A stretch of DNA of 64,000 nucleotides from Ochrobactrum chromiisoli (GCF_026241335.1 NZ_JAPHAV010000001.1:496001-560000), one strand, 5' to 3'; positions 48,657 to 58,304 are shown, counted from the stretch's first letter. Program-made: numbers and translations. Notes: generated by a model not told the origin, from the letters alone.

Positions 48657-48833
48657 TCGCGATATATTCATGTGATAGCTGAGGCGTCTCACGGTGGCTG
48701 AGCGGGGCTTAAAAGAGTGGGTAGGAGGGGGGGATACTCCAATCTTGATCTATTTGATCGGGTGCTCGAAAATTTATCGCAAAATATACCTGAATATTTT
48801 GAGGACCAACGATCTTAACAAACCAGCCTGATA

Positions 48834-50102
48834 TTAATCACTAATCTTGCCCACAACCTTTCCGAGATGGGAGAGGCGCTTTGCCATTTCTTGAACAGTC
48901 ATCACTGTTTGAGCCGGAGGCAGAACAATTGCTTTTTTAGATGCTTCGCGTCGTTTAGTCTTGTCTTCAAGCCGTTCTGCCGAGGTTGATGGTTTCTCAT
49001 TGAACATCAATCTCAAAAGAAAATAGACCAGCCGCGGTGTCCATAACGAGCCTGAGGCTGTTTTATAGCCCTGCTCATTGAGACGATGAGAAACATCCCT
49101 TGGTTTACGAATCCCTTCTCGGGCATATATTTTTACGACTGGCTCTAATTTACTGAAGAGGTCTGAAAGCGAAACGCGCTTGTTATTGAAGTGCACCATT
49201 TCCGCCTCAGTAAGGTCCGATAAATGATTATTGGGATGGTTGGGTTTCGGCTGCTTGTGTAGGTTTCGCTTCGCTTTAGTCGAAGCCTTTGCGATGAGCC
49301 GTAAGTCCTTTGAGAGCGTTTCTCGGGGTGAGGCTTTGTCCGTAAATTGCTTGCCGATTATCTCGACAGATTTGGGTTTGGGGGCTTGCTTTTTAACAAT
49401 GGTCAGGACTTTTTCGGCCGTCTCAGTTTTTTGTGTGACGTCCGGTTGGACTAGCTTTGCACCTGCCACGAAATGCATTGGCAACAGGGTCAGGGGATCA
49501 ATGAACGAAATCTCATTGCCTTTGACGGATACGAAACCGCCAGCCTCAAACATAGGCGCTTCCGAATAACACGAGAATCGGAACTTCTCGTTTGTCTCAG
49601 AATCTAAGAATTCGCCTTCGACCAAATTCTCTTCACCAAAACGACTGACCGCCGAAATGATAACTAGCGACCACTCCGCGCTGCTTCTCTGGCCGAATAA
49701 ACGGTAACTCGAGAGACCGGCTACGCTCGCAGCGTTAAGAAGTTCCTTAATTTCCCCTTTTTTGCGCCGAGTTGGGCGAGTTGTGGGGATGGAGTGGGAG
49801 GGAATAGATCGTCTTGGATTATCCGTACATTCGTGTTTTGGCCAAGGAGGGCCAAGATCGTTGAAATAGACTCGGCTTCCCGCAGCGTTGGCATAAAAAA
49901 ACACGGGAGCCCCACAACAGGGACAACGTGCATTGGAATTAATGTAGCATCCCGCGACTGAGCCAGCGCCAGACTTTTTAAGAGTTAGCCGAGCAGTTCG
50001 CTCCTCAAAACTCTGCTCGTAATTCGCGAGTGTTGCCTTTGAACGACCATTGTTTACACACCATCCGCAAGTGCAATGAGGATAGTGATTATTGCCCGTC
50101 AT
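48834..50102 (-). CDS. Island protein of unknown function with zinc ribbons and recombinase-like C-terminus
   Basis: The 422-aa product starts with CTCGWC (about residues 10-15) and a second ribbon CPCCGAPVFFY...GPPWPKHEC (about 60-92), which together could bind two zinc ions. The middle (about 110-215) may be a beta-rich domain, and a Lys/Pro/Thr-rich linker follows. The C-terminal part (REGIRKPRDVSHRLNEQGYK, then TASGSLWTPRLVYFLLRLM) resembles the short helix found after the catalytic domain in large serine recombinases. No catalytic motif was found. Similar GPPWPKH ribbon proteins occur as hypotheticals in islands. It is the last gene before attR. Confidence 0.72.
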   Translation of the reverse strand: MTGNNHYPHCTCGWCVNNGRSKATLANYEQSFEERTARLTLKKSGAGSVAGCYINSNARCPCCGAPVFFYANAAGSRVYFNDLGPPWPKHECTDNPRRSIPSHSIPTTRPTRRKKGEIKELLNAASVAGLSSYRLFGQRSSAEWSLVIISAVSRFGEENLVEGEFLDSETNEKFRFSCYSEAPMFEAGGFVSVKGNEISFIDPLTLLPMHFVAGAKLVQPDVTQKTETAEKVLTIVKKQAPKPKSVEIIGKQFTDKASPRETLSKDLRLIAKASTKAKRNLHKQPKPNHPNNHLSDLTEAEMVHFNNKRVSLSDLFSKLEPVVKIYAREGIRKPRDVSHRLNEQGYKTASGSLWTPRLVYFLLRLMFNEKPSTSAERLEDKTKRREASKKAIVLPPAQTVMTVQEMAKRLSHLGKVVGKISD

Positions 50103-50274
50103 GCTCGCCCCCGATTTACTATTTGTTCAAAAGTCTTTTTCCGTTCAAGGTAGCGTATGAGTGGAGGACGTGTCTACTTCGGGCGTCGATGTTGCGCACC
50201 CGAATATGCGTTTAGTGTATTCAAAATTAGGTGGCCGTAAAAATTTTAATAGGCTTGTGAACTAGACCCGCCGG

Positions 50275-50285
50275 TGGTACACAGA
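50275..50285 (+). repeat. Possible integrase arm site, right end
   Basis: TGGTACACAGA is the second copy of the 11-mer at 37293-37303, same orientation. Confidence 0.5.
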
Positions 50286-50334
50286 CTGTATTGGTCACGA
50301 AGAAATTCTTAGTTTTTTCAGTGTCTTGCGATAA

Positions 50335-50368
50335 GAGGTCGAAAATTCAATCCTCTCTCGCAGCACCA
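50335..50368 (+). repeat. attR of the genomic island (tRNA-Thr 3' fragment)
   Basis: This matches 32 of the last 34 tRNA-Thr bases. The two changes turn the 5' T-stem GAGAG into GAAAA, so this fragment could not support a normal T-arm. The last 23 bases are identical to the intact gene. Confidence 0.9.
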
Positions 50369-50771
50369 GTCTTTTCCATAACAGAGTCAAAAGTTTAGCG
50401 TTTTCCGTGGCTTCCATCAGTGTGGATTGCGATTGAATCGTGCTTTGGCTATGGTTTTTAGGCGATGGCGGATGAGGGGCTCTTGAAACAAAAAGCTTCT
50501 GATGCTTGGCCGGACCGGTTTAGAATTCCAGAAGAGGCTTTGGCGTGAAAAGGCGCGGCTCACTGAGCTAGGCATCTCCGATATCGGTAAGAGTCAAGAA
50601 TTTGCGCAGTCTACAGGGTGGGCTTTGAAAACAATCAAAGTTTATCACACGGGATGGGGCAGTTTGTCCTGGGGCAATTCTAGGTGTTAGAGGCGAGCTA
50701 AAGCGTATCCGGGGGGCACAATAACCTCAACTTATAAAATTCATCCATTTCAATTTCTTAGATGAAATATC

Positions 50772-50861
50772 TGGCGGAGAGAGCGGGATTCGAACCCGCG
50801 ATACGGTTCCCCGTATACACACTTTCCAGGCGTGCGCCTTCAACCACTCGGCCACCTCTCC
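50772..50861 (-). tRNA. tRNA-Ser (GGA)
   Basis: The minus strand gives a 90-base class II tRNA with acceptor GGAGAGG, anticodon loop CTGGAAA (GGA), a long variable arm (TACGGGGAACCGTA) and encoded CCA. Confidence 0.95.
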
Positions 50862-51231
50862 GTCTTTTGCTGTCTTGAAATCCGCAACTGCGGTAAGAAC
50901 TCTTGCAAAAAGCACACCGCTCTTCAAATCAGGCATTGGTTCGTTGCCAAAACAGCTGGTGCGGCGCGCAATATAGCCAGAATACGCATATGTTCAACTG
51001 CTATTTGCCAGTTTTTGCTTTAATTTGTCCGGAACCGCTGGATCTAAACGTAAATTTACGCAAGTCTCTGTTTTATAAGGATATAATTCAATCAAAAACT
51101 TGTGCTTTGTTTAAGTCTGCTCCCTCTGTCCGCTTTATGTTATGATGAAGCAATGCTTTACGCAGAGGATTGATGGTATCAAGCACGCATTTTTGCATGA
51201 TGAAACTGGGTAAAATCAAAGGCAGAGAATC
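50862..51231. other. Intergenic region, no gene seen
   Basis: This AT-rich stretch lies between tRNA-Ser (minus) and a small membrane-protein gene (plus). No RNA gene or repeat was recognised. It should contain promoters for both. Confidence 0.4.
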
Positions 51232-51555
51232 GTGTTTCGTTTTGTTTTGCGCAGTTTTGCGGTCGTGTTTCTGGCGTTGGCAGTGATCTTCGCTGTTCTG
51301 GATGGTGCACGTTCGGTTGGTGCGTCGGAATGGGTCGTCAAACCGCTTCTGGATATATGGGCGCGCGGTGCGCCTGAAAGCTTGGGGGATGCAGAAGCCT
51401 TCATGACGCATTATATAGGGGCTGCGGGCTGGGACACTGTCTTCGTTCCCGTGCTTGAGCAGCCTGGTTGGTTGGTTTTTGGTGTTCTTGCGCTGCTTTT
51501 TTACCTGGCCGGTTATCGTCGCAAAAAGCCCTTTGGCAGTTTCAGCGCGCGCTGA
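51232..51555 (+). CDS. Small two-span membrane protein, unknown function
   Basis: The 107-aa protein has an N-terminal transmembrane segment (FVLRSFAVVFLALAVIFAVL) and a second near the C-terminus (WLVFGVLALLFYLAGYRRKK) with a basic end, and a short soluble loop between. The start is GTG at 51232 after AAAGGCAGAG. It is 22 bases upstream of msrA and may be cotranscribed. No family is assigned. Confidence 0.7.
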   Translation: MFRFVLRSFAVVFLALAVIFAVLDGARSVGASEWVVKPLLDIWARGAPESLGDAEAFMTHYIGAAGWDTVFVPVLEQPGWLVFGVLALLFYLAGYRRKKPFGSFSAR

Positions 51556-51577
51556 AATGCATTTCAGGAGATGTTAA

Positions 51578-52234
51578 ATGAGTTTGCTGGATAGCTATCG
51601 TAAGAAGGTCGAGATGCCTTCAAAACAAGACGCTTTGCCCGGTCGCGATGCAGCGCTCGCTACAGCCTCTGTGCATTTTGTATCTCAAAAGCCGCTGAAA
51701 GGCCCATGGCCCGCAGGTTTGAAACAGGTCATGTTTGGCATGGGTTGTTTCTGGGGTGCAGAGCGGCTTTTCTGGCAGGTGCCGGGTGTCTATGTGACGG
51801 CGGTTGGTTATGCCGGTGGAATAACGCCCAACCCAACTTATGAGGAAACCTGTACGGGTTTGACCGGCCATGCTGAAGTTGTTCTTGTGGTTTATGATCC
51901 GAAGGCGGTGAGCCTCGGTGCTTTGCTGACACTGTTTTGGGAAGAGCACGATCCAACGCAGGGTATGCGACAGGGCAATGATATCGGCACAACATATCGC
52001 TCGGTGATCTACACGTTCGATGAGACGGATCGTGAAGCGGTTGAGAAGAGCCGGGATGCCTATCAGGCAGCTTTGTCTGCGCGCGGTCTTGGCCTGATTA
52101 CAACTGAAATTGCAGATGCTCCAACATTCTATTATGCGGAGGATTATCATCAGCAGTATCTGGCCAAGAACCCGAATGGTTATTGCGGCTTGCGCGGAAC
52201 AGGTGTGAGCTGTCCGATACCGGCGGCATCATAA
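51578..52234 (+). CDS. msrA: Peptide methionine-S-sulfoxide reductase MsrA
   Basis: The 218-aa enzyme reduces methionine S-sulfoxide in proteins. The catalytic GCFWGAER is near residue 51, followed by GYAGG and the [21 protein letters not shown] block. C-terminal cysteines ([13 protein letters not shown]) serve as resolving residues. It has a long N-terminus like other proteobacterial MsrA. AGGAG precedes the ATG. Confidence 0.95.
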   Translation: MSLLDSYRKKVEMPSKQDALPGRDAALATASVHFVSQKPLKGPWPAGLKQVMFGMGCFWGAERLFWQVPGVYVTAVGYAGGITPNPTYEETCTGLTGHAEVVLVVYDPKAVSLGALLTLFWEEHDPTQGMRQGNDIGTTYRSVIYTFDETDREAVEKSRDAYQAALSARGLGLITTEIADAPTFYYAEDYHQQYLAKNPNGYCGLRGTGVSCPIPAAS

Positions 52235-52240
52235 GAATGA

Positions 52241-52275
52241 AAATCGATCGCGCAGTTAAACCTGCGCGATTTTCT
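52241..52275. terminator. Terminator between msrA and the GNAT gene
   Basis: ATCGCGCAG (52247-52255) pairs with CTGCGCGAT (52262-52270), flanked by AAAA and TTTTCTT. It serves both converging genes and overlaps the GNAT stop codon. Confidence 0.8.
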
Positions 52276-52720
52276 TATGGAGGATCAGCATGCCTTCATT
52301 TTCGCCGGAGAGTGTCTCAAAATCATCCCAGGCCATTTTGCGATAAAGATCAGGCTTGCTGGTATAGAGATAGGCTTCACCATAGCCCAGCTCCTGCGCT
52401 GCCGCTTCAATCGAGGCCATCAGTGCCTTGGCAACGCCGCGCCCACGAAACGCGGGTGCAACCAGGACACTTGCAACCCATGGTTTGAGGTGAGGGTGAC
52501 TGTCAAGATCACTATGGATCAACAGGACAAAGCCCGCGAGTTCTCCATTCCATAAAGCTGCACGCGCCGTCTGACCGTCGGCCGAATGGATAATTTGCTG
52601 CAAGGCTGAAGCAACTTGCTCTTCGGTTGCACCCGCCGCTTGTCCCCACTCTTTGTGGTTCCATTTGGCACAGGTGGCAACAAGATCATTGCGATCTTCG
52701 AGTGTGATGATTTCAATCAT
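52256..52720 (-). CDS. GNAT-family N-acetyltransferase
   Basis: The 154-aa protein has the acetyl-CoA motif A (VLVAPAFRGRGVAKALM) and the YLYTSKPDLYRKMAW segment, which fit small-molecule or protein acetyltransferases. The substrate is unknown. Its start lies just downstream of slyX on the same strand, so the two genes are probably cotranscribed. Confidence 0.88.
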   Translation of the reverse strand: MIEIITLEDRNDLVATCAKWNHKEWGQAAGATEEQVASALQQIIHSADGQTARAALWNGELAGFVLLIHSDLDSHPHLKPWVASVLVAPAFRGRGVAKALMASIEAAAQELGYGEAYLYTSKPDLYRKMAWDDFETLSGENEGMLILHKKIAQV

Positions 52721-52724
52721 GGCT

Positions 52725-52931
52725 TTACCAGTGTGGAGGCTTGGTGATCGGGATTTCGGGTGCTGTCTGTTCTTCGAGTGTCAGGAAACGGTCCGTCAGG
52801 GCCAAGTGTTTTTTATTCAGCCGGTCGATCGCTTTCCATTGTTCGGCAAGGACCGCAGACAGCTCTTCAATCGTCTTTTCCTGTTCGGCGACCCGAATTT
52901 CGAGTTCTGTCAGGCGGGCTTCGGTAGACAT
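52725..52931 (-). CDS. slyX: SlyX family protein
   Basis: The 68-aa protein is one coiled coil (RLTELEIRVAEQEKTIEELS, AVLAEQWKAIDRLNKK) with the terminal PP(H)W of SlyX. The biochemical role is unknown. ATG at 52931 matches family length; the open frame upstream overlaps the upp terminator and is ignored. Confidence 0.9.
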   Translation of the reverse strand: MSTEARLTELEIRVAEQEKTIEELSAVLAEQWKAIDRLNKKHLALTDRFLTLEEQTAPEIPITKPPHW

Positions 52932-52964
52932 GATTGATGTTCCATCTTTGTGATGCTGAGATGA

Positions 52965-53020
52965 TAAAAAATCCGCGCTGGCCACTCAATACCAATTGTC
53001 GAGCGGCCACAACGCGGATT
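52965..53020 (-). terminator. Terminator of upp
   Basis: AATCCGCG (52970-52977) pairs with CGCGGATT (53013-53020), with an inner TGGCC/GGCCA pairing. In the minus direction it is followed by a run of T residues. Confidence 0.8.
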
Positions 53021-53049
53021 CGTTTCTTGCTTATCGTAAGGTTTGAAAC

Positions 53050-53676
53050 TTACTTCGTGCCATACATGCGATCACCGGCATCGCCGAGGCCAGGGATGAT
53101 ATAGCCCTTTTCATCAAGGCTGTCGTCGATGGAGGCGGTGAAGACATCCACGTCTGGGTGCGCTGTGGTAAAACGCTCAATGCCTTCGGGCGCTGCCAGC
53201 AGGCAGAGGAAGCGGATATTGGTTGCGCCGCGCTCTTTCAGCTTGTCGATGGCTGCGATGGCTGAATGGCCGGTCGCAAGCATTGGATCGACCACGATGA
53301 TGAGGCGGTTAACGATGTCTTCGGGTGCCTTGAAGTAATATTCGATTGGCTGAAGTGTATCGTGATCGCGATAAAGGCCGATATGCGCCACGCGTGCGGC
53401 TGGCACCAGATCCAGCATGCCTTCGAGAAGGCCGTTGCCTGCGCGCAGGATGGAGGCGAAAACCAGCTTTTTGCCTTCGAGGATCGGCGCTTCCATTGGC
53501 ATCATCGGGGTGTCGATGTGCATGGTGGTCAGTTCGAGATCGCGCGTCACCTCATAGCAAAGCAGCAGCGATATTTCTTTCAGCAGGCGCCGGAAGCTCG
53601 CGGTCGAAGTTTCGCGCTTGCGCATAATGGTAAGCTTGTGCTGGACAAGCGGATGGCTGACGACATTAACGCCCAT
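53050..53676 (-). CDS. upp: Uracil phosphoribosyltransferase
   Basis: The 208-aa enzyme makes UMP from uracil and PRPP. The PRPP-binding motif [12 protein letters not shown] and the C-terminal uracil site [18 protein letters not shown] are present. [15 protein letters not shown] at 53676 is the standard start; 44 upstream residues in the open frame have no family match. Confidence 0.96.
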   Translation of the reverse strand: MGVNVVSHPLVQHKLTIMRKRETSTASFRRLLKEISLLLCYEVTRDLELTTMHIDTPMMPMEAPILEGKKLVFASILRAGNGLLEGMLDLVPAARVAHIGLYRDHDTLQPIEYYFKAPEDIVNRLIIVVDPMLATGHSAIAAIDKLKERGATNIRFLCLLAAPEGIERFTTAHPDVDVFTASIDDSLDEKGYIIPGLGDAGDRMYGTK

Positions 53677-53924
53677 GTTGTTTCCACTTTTCTTGTTATC
53701 GTTTTTCACTTTAACGGCGAATAGTGCCGGAGAAAACGCGTGGCAGGCGCGCACGCACAGTTTTCTATGTCTTTTAACATTTTGCACAGATGCGCAAGTG
53801 GAGATCACAAAAGGGGTATCGGCTTACGGTCTGTGCTTGTATCGTCCGGTACAAGCTTTATATGCATCAGGCAAACGGAAAGCGAAGATCGTCTTCGTTT
53901 CGCATACGAACCGGCAGGATAGTT

Positions 53925-54716
53925 ATGAGCCAGCAGAACGGCAATGCAGACCGCGTGGGTGCACAAGGTGGCATGGAACATTCATTCGGCTTCAAAGCAG
54001 TCGATGAAGATGTCAAGCAGGGACTGGTCAACGAGGTTTTCCATAAGGTTGCCAAGCGTTACGATGTAATGAACGATCTGATGTCCGCTGGCATGCATCG
54101 TGTCTGGAAAGATGCGATGATCAGCTGGCTTTCGCCTTCCAGGCGTCCGGGCTGGACTTCGCTCGATGTTGCCGGTGGTACGGGCGATATCGCGTTCCGC
54201 ATTGTTGAAGCTTCAGGCCGTCAGGCCCATGTCACCATTCTCGATATCAACGGTTCGATGCTTGGTGTCGGGCGCGAGCGCGCCATCAAGAAGGGACTTG
54301 CCGACAATCTCGAATTTGTTGAAGCCAGTGCGGAAGAACTGCCGTTTGAAGATGCAAGCTTCGATGCTTACACCATTTCATTCGGCATCCGGAATGTGCC
54401 GCATATCGACAAAGCGCTGTCTGAAGCCTATCGCGTATTGAAGCCGGGCGGGCGTTTTATGTGCCTCGAATTTTCCGAAGTCGAACTTCCTTTGCTTGAT
54501 AAAATTTACGACCAGTGGTCGTTTCAGGCGATTCCGCGCATTGGCAAGATGATTACGGGTGATGCCGATTCCTACCACTATCTCGTAGAATCAATCCGCA
54601 AGTTTCCAAAACAGGAAGATTTTGCGCGGATGATTCGCGAGGCTGGTTTCGAGCGTGTCAGCTATCGTAATTTCACCGGCGGCATTGCTGCACTTCATTC
54701 CGGCTGGAAGCTCTGA
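53925..54716 (+). CDS. ubiE: Demethylmenaquinone/2-methoxy-polyprenyl-benzoquinol methyltransferase
   Basis: The 263-aa SAM-dependent C-methyltransferase of ubiquinone synthesis has [20 protein letters not shown], motif [12 protein letters not shown], and the late [10 protein letters not shown]-like region ([11 protein letters not shown]). ATG at 53925 follows AGGA and gives normal length. ubiB follows after seven bases. Confidence 0.96.
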   Translation: MSQQNGNADRVGAQGGMEHSFGFKAVDEDVKQGLVNEVFHKVAKRYDVMNDLMSAGMHRVWKDAMISWLSPSRRPGWTSLDVAGGTGDIAFRIVEASGRQAHVTILDINGSMLGVGRERAIKKGLADNLEFVEASAEELPFEDASFDAYTISFGIRNVPHIDKALSEAYRVLKPGGRFMCLEFSEVELPLLDKIYDQWSFQAIPRIGKMITGDADSYHYLVESIRKFPKQEDFARMIREAGFERVSYRNFTGGIAALHSGWKL

Positions 54717-54723
54717 GACCGAC

Positions 54724-56307
54724 ATGAGCAATATTTCTGCGGCCCTAAGGTTGATGCGTGCTGGCTGGATCATGGCGCGCGAAGGCGTGTTGAGCGCACT
54801 GCCTGTTGATGATGCGGCGGGTTTGCCTGCATTGGGGCATAAGTTTGCCAAAGTGCTGGCGCGCAAGCGTGCGAAAGATGCCCCGCGTTCAGAGCGCATT
54901 TCGCGGGCAATGAACAAGCTTGGTCCTTCTTATGTGAAATTGGGTCAGTTTCTGGCCACGCGTCCGGATATTGTCGGCAAGGATGTAGCCGCCGATTTGG
55001 AGCTATTGCAGGATCGGCTTGATTATTTTCCACAAGCTGAGGCAGTTTCTGCCATTGAAGCCTCTCTTGGCCGCAAGATTGATGATCTTTATGTAAGTTT
55101 TGATGCGCCGATTGCGGCGGCGTCCATGGCACAGGTCCATCCGGCCTATGTGATGAAAGATGGCGCACCGCACAAGGTTGCCGTCAAGGTGATCCGTCCG
55201 GGTGTCCGTCAGCGTTTTGCGCGCGATCTTGAAAGCTTTTTCATGGTCGCCCGAATGCAGGAGCGGCATGTGCCGTTCACGCGCCGTCTGCGCCCGGTTC
55301 AGGTGGTGGAAACACTGCACCAGACGACGCGCATCGAGATGGATCTGCGGCTTGAGGCGGCAGCACTTTCCGAGATTGCCGAAAATATCAAGGATGATGC
55401 AGGCTTTCGTGTTCCGAATGTCGATTGGGAGCGGACGGGCCGCGATGTTCTGACACTTGAATGGATCGATGGCATCAAGATGTCCGACATCGACGCATTG
55501 CGGGGTGCCGGTTTTGATCTCAAGAAGCTTGGCGAAACGCTGATCCAGTCTTTCCTGCGTCATACGTTGCGTGATGGTTTTTTCCATGCCGATATGCATC
55601 CGGGCAATCTGTTCGTCGATCCGCAGGGCGTCATTGTCGCCGTGGATTTCGGCATTACCGGGCGGCTCAACAAGCAGCAGCGGCGTTTTTTGGCCGAGAT
55701 CCTCTATGGCTTCATCACCCGCGATTATATGCGCGTTGCGGAAGTGCATTTTGAAGCGGGGTATGTGCCGCATACGCATGATGTGGCAAGCTTTGCGCAG
55801 GCAATCCGCGCTATTGGCGAGCCAATCCATGGACAGCCTGCCGAAACCATTTCCATGGCAAAGCTGCTGACGCTTCTGTTTGAAGTGACTGAGTTGTTTG
55901 ACATGGAAACACGGCCTGAGCTTCTGATGCTACAGAAGACGATGGTGGTGGTGGAAGGTGTTTCGCGCACGCTTGATCCGCATTTCAATATGTGGAAAGC
56001 GGCAGAACCTGTCGTTGGCGACTGGATACGCAAAAATCTTGGGCCACAGGGCATGTTGTTGGATGCAAAGGACAGCGCCTATGCGCTGCTCCATTTCACC
56101 CGCAAAACGCCGGAACTGGTCGCAAGAATGGATCGTGCGTCTGCGGCGCTTGATGCGATGGCCGCAAATGGTCTGCGCTTCGACAATGCGACCGCAGAAG
56201 CCATTGGTAAGGCCGAAGCACGGCATTCGCGCTGGGGACGTATCGCGCAGATTGTGATGGCAATTTCATTGGCTGCGATAGCGCTTAAGCTCTATATTGA
56301 GCTTTAA
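54724..56307 (+). CDS. ubiB: Ubiquinone biosynthesis ATPase/kinase-like protein UbiB
   Basis: The 527-aa protein of the ABC1/UbiB family has the KxGQ motif (KLGQFLATRPD), VAVKVIRPGV, HADMHPGNLFVD and VDFGITGRL, and one or two C-terminal hydrophobic spans (IAQIVMAISLAAIALKLYIEL). It is needed for aerobic ubiquinone synthesis, with ATPase rather than protein-kinase activity in relatives. It is coupled to ubiE. Confidence 0.95.
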   Translation: MSNISAALRLMRAGWIMAREGVLSALPVDDAAGLPALGHKFAKVLARKRAKDAPRSERISRAMNKLGPSYVKLGQFLATRPDIVGKDVAADLELLQDRLDYFPQAEAVSAIEASLGRKIDDLYVSFDAPIAAASMAQVHPAYVMKDGAPHKVAVKVIRPGVRQRFARDLESFFMVARMQERHVPFTRRLRPVQVVETLHQTTRIEMDLRLEAAALSEIAENIKDDAGFRVPNVDWERTGRDVLTLEWIDGIKMSDIDALRGAGFDLKKLGETLIQSFLRHTLRDGFFHADMHPGNLFVDPQGVIVAVDFGITGRLNKQQRRFLAEILYGFITRDYMRVAEVHFEAGYVPHTHDVASFAQAIRAIGEPIHGQPAETISMAKLLTLLFEVTELFDMETRPELLMLQKTMVVVEGVSRTLDPHFNMWKAAEPVVGDWIRKNLGPQGMLLDAKDSAYALLHFTRKTPELVARMDRASAALDAMAANGLRFDNATAEAIGKAEARHSRWGRIAQIVMAISLAAIALKLYIEL

Positions 56308-56380
56308 TTCAACTGAATGTTGATTATTCGTAAGAATAGTGATTTCATTGATTGCACTGAAATTGATCCGGTGCAATCAA

Positions 56381-57751
56381 ATGGCCAGCATTACAATCCG
56401 CAATCTTGATGATGCCGCGAAAGAACGGCTGCGTGTGAGAGCCGCCCAGAACGGCCGCTCCATGGAAGAAGAAGCAAGGCTTCTTCTTGGCGGTTTGGAA
56501 GAGGCAAAGCCGGTTGCTGTTGTTTCTTCACCGATTGCCGGTTCATTGCGCGATAAGCGTATTCTTCTCATCATCAGCGGTGGGATTGCAGCTTACAAAA
56601 CACCGGATCTCATTCGTCGCCTGCGCGAGCGCGGTGCCCATGTGCGCCCGTTGATGACAGATGCAGCGCAACAATTCGTGACGCCACTAACCATTGGCGC
56701 AGTTGCTGCCGATCATGTGTTTACGGATCTTTTCTCGCGCGAAGATGAGCAGGATGTCGGCCATATCCGCCTTGCGCGTGATGCCGATCTGATCGTGGTT
56801 GCACCGGCAACGGCTGGGCTTATGGCGAAGATGGCCAATGGTTTTGCGGACGATCTCGCGAGTGCCGCGCTCCTCGCACGTAAAATTCCGGTGCTGGTGG
56901 CGCCTGCCATGAACCCTGCCATGTGGGACAATGCCGCGACCCGGCGCAACCGCCTGACACTGGAAAAAGACGGCGTACATTTCATCGGCCCTGAAAAGGG
57001 TGAGATGGCGGAAAGCGGAGAGGCGGGCACAGGCCGCATGAGCGAGCCGCTGACAATTGTCGCGGCAATAGAAAATCTGCTTGCACCACAGCCAAAGCCG
57101 CTTGCAGGCAAAGTGATCGTTATGACCTCCGGCCCGACCCATGAGCCGATTGATCCGGTGCGCTACATCGCCAACCGTTCCTCAGGCAAGCAGGGCCATG
57201 CCATTGCGAGCGCATTAGTGCAGTTGGGCGCAACCGTGCATCTGGTGTCTGGTCCGGTCACGATCCCCGACCCGCAGGGCGTCAATGTCATCCATGTCGA
57301 GACCGCGCGCGAAATGCAGGCAGCGGTCGAAAAGCATCTTCCTGCTGATGCGGCAGTGATGGTCGCAGCCGTTGCCGATTGGCGGACAGTCAATGCTGCG
57401 GATCAGAAGATCAAAAAACAGCCGGGCGAGGGTGCACCAACGCTCAGCATGGTTGAGAACCCGGATATTCTGGCGGGTGTGGGCCATAGCGACAAGCGCC
57501 CCGGTCTTGTGGTGGGCTTTGCTGCGGAAACGCAGGACGTTCTCGCCAATGCTACTCGCAAGCTCGACAAGAAAGGCGCCGACTGGATCGTTGCCAATGA
57601 TGTGTCTGGCGATGTGATGGGTGGTGATCACAACCGTGTGCGTATCTTAAGCCACGCTGGCATTGAAGAATGGCCGGACATGAGCAAGGAGCACGTGGCC
57701 CGAAACCTTGCAGAAAAAATTGCAGCCGCACTTCTTGAAACAAAAAACTGA
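56381..57751 (+). CDS. coaBC: CoaBC with an N-terminal ribbon-helix-helix (FitA-like) domain
   Basis: The enzyme turns 4'-phosphopantothenate into 4'-phosphopantetheine in CoA synthesis. Residues 1-40 form a ribbon-helix-helix domain (MASITIRNLDDAAKERLRVR, AAQNGRSMEEEARLLL) like FitA/Arc antitoxins, absent from E. coli CoaBC. CoaC follows (IISGGIAAYKTPD; GHIRLARDADL with the active-site His; PAMNPAMW), then CoaB (YIANRSSGKQGHA; KIKKQPGE). At the flap the usual ACGxxGxGRM reads AESGEAGTGRM, so the cysteine of the E. coli enzyme is missing. The frame is continuous. A TTG at 56546 could start an enzyme lacking the RHH part. Confidence 0.9.
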   Translation: MASITIRNLDDAAKERLRVRAAQNGRSMEEEARLLLGGLEEAKPVAVVSSPIAGSLRDKRILLIISGGIAAYKTPDLIRRLRERGAHVRPLMTDAAQQFVTPLTIGAVAADHVFTDLFSREDEQDVGHIRLARDADLIVVAPATAGLMAKMANGFADDLASAALLARKIPVLVAPAMNPAMWDNAATRRNRLTLEKDGVHFIGPEKGEMAESGEAGTGRMSEPLTIVAAIENLLAPQPKPLAGKVIVMTSGPTHEPIDPVRYIANRSSGKQGHAIASALVQLGATVHLVSGPVTIPDPQGVNVIHVETAREMQAAVEKHLPADAAVMVAAVADWRTVNAADQKIKKQPGEGAPTLSMVENPDILAGVGHSDKRPGLVVGFAAETQDVLANATRKLDKKGADWIVANDVSGDVMGGDHNRVRILSHAGIEEWPDMSKEHVARNLAEKIAAALLETKN

Positions 57752-57842
57752 TTTTTTGATGCGGGGCATGTCACATTCCCATGCAGCTATCTCGTCCTGA
57801 TGGTGAACGACAAGATATTGGTCGGCATCTAGGAGAAAAATC

Positions 57843-58304
57843 ATGGAACAGAGACTTGCCCCTTACACTTTCGCACCGCAGATCATGCAGGCAATGGTGG
57901 AGCTGGAAAAGCGTGTTGCTGCATCAGGGCTTGAATATAGCCTTTATGAGCTGGTGAAAATCCGCGCTTCGCAGATCAATGGCTGCGCCTATTGTATCTA
58001 TATGCATACGGCTGATGCGCGGAAGGCTGGCGAAACCGAAGAGCGCCTCTATCTGGTTGCTGCATGGCGTGAATCCCCGCTTTATACTGCGCGGGAGCGG
58101 GCGGCACTTGGCTGGACAGAGGCGCTGACCCTGTTGGCGCAGACGGGCGCACCGGATAAGGATTTTGATGCTTTGAAAGCGCATTTCTCAGACGAAGAGA
58201 TCGTCAATCTGACCCTGCTGATTACCACCATTAATGCATGGAACCGCATTGCCGTTGGCTTTCGTCTCGTTCATCCGGTCAAAACCGATGCAACCCTCGC
58301 CTGA
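57843..58304 (+). CDS. AhpD-like carboxymuconolactone decarboxylase family protein
   Basis: The 153-aa protein has the CxxC...H motif of AhpD-like proteins (NGCAYCIYMHTADARKAGE, near residues 47-55), which carries out thiol-disulfide or peroxidase chemistry. It overlaps the sigma-factor gene by 17 bases. Linkage of such proteins to ECF41 sigma factors is well known, and they are thought to be the regulated target. Confidence 0.9.
   Translation: MEQRLAPYTFAPQIMQAMVELEKRVAASGLEYSLYELVKIRASQINGCAYCIYMHTADARKAGETEERLYLVAAWRESPLYTARERAALGWTEALTLLAQTGAPDKDFDALKAHFSDEEIVNLTLLITTINAWNRIAVGFRLVHPVKTDATLA

Larger units (their letters stand above)
50103..50771. other. Island right end, attR and flanking non-coding region
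   Basis: It contains the arm-type repeat at 50275, attR at 50335-50368 and about 400 bases of flank. A 62-codon frame at 50502-50690 has no recognisable features and no ribosome site, so no gene is called. Confidence 0.4.

Noticed and set aside
50502-50690. A 62-codon frame beside attR
   Set aside because: No ribosome site or domain. It may be part of a decayed sequence.
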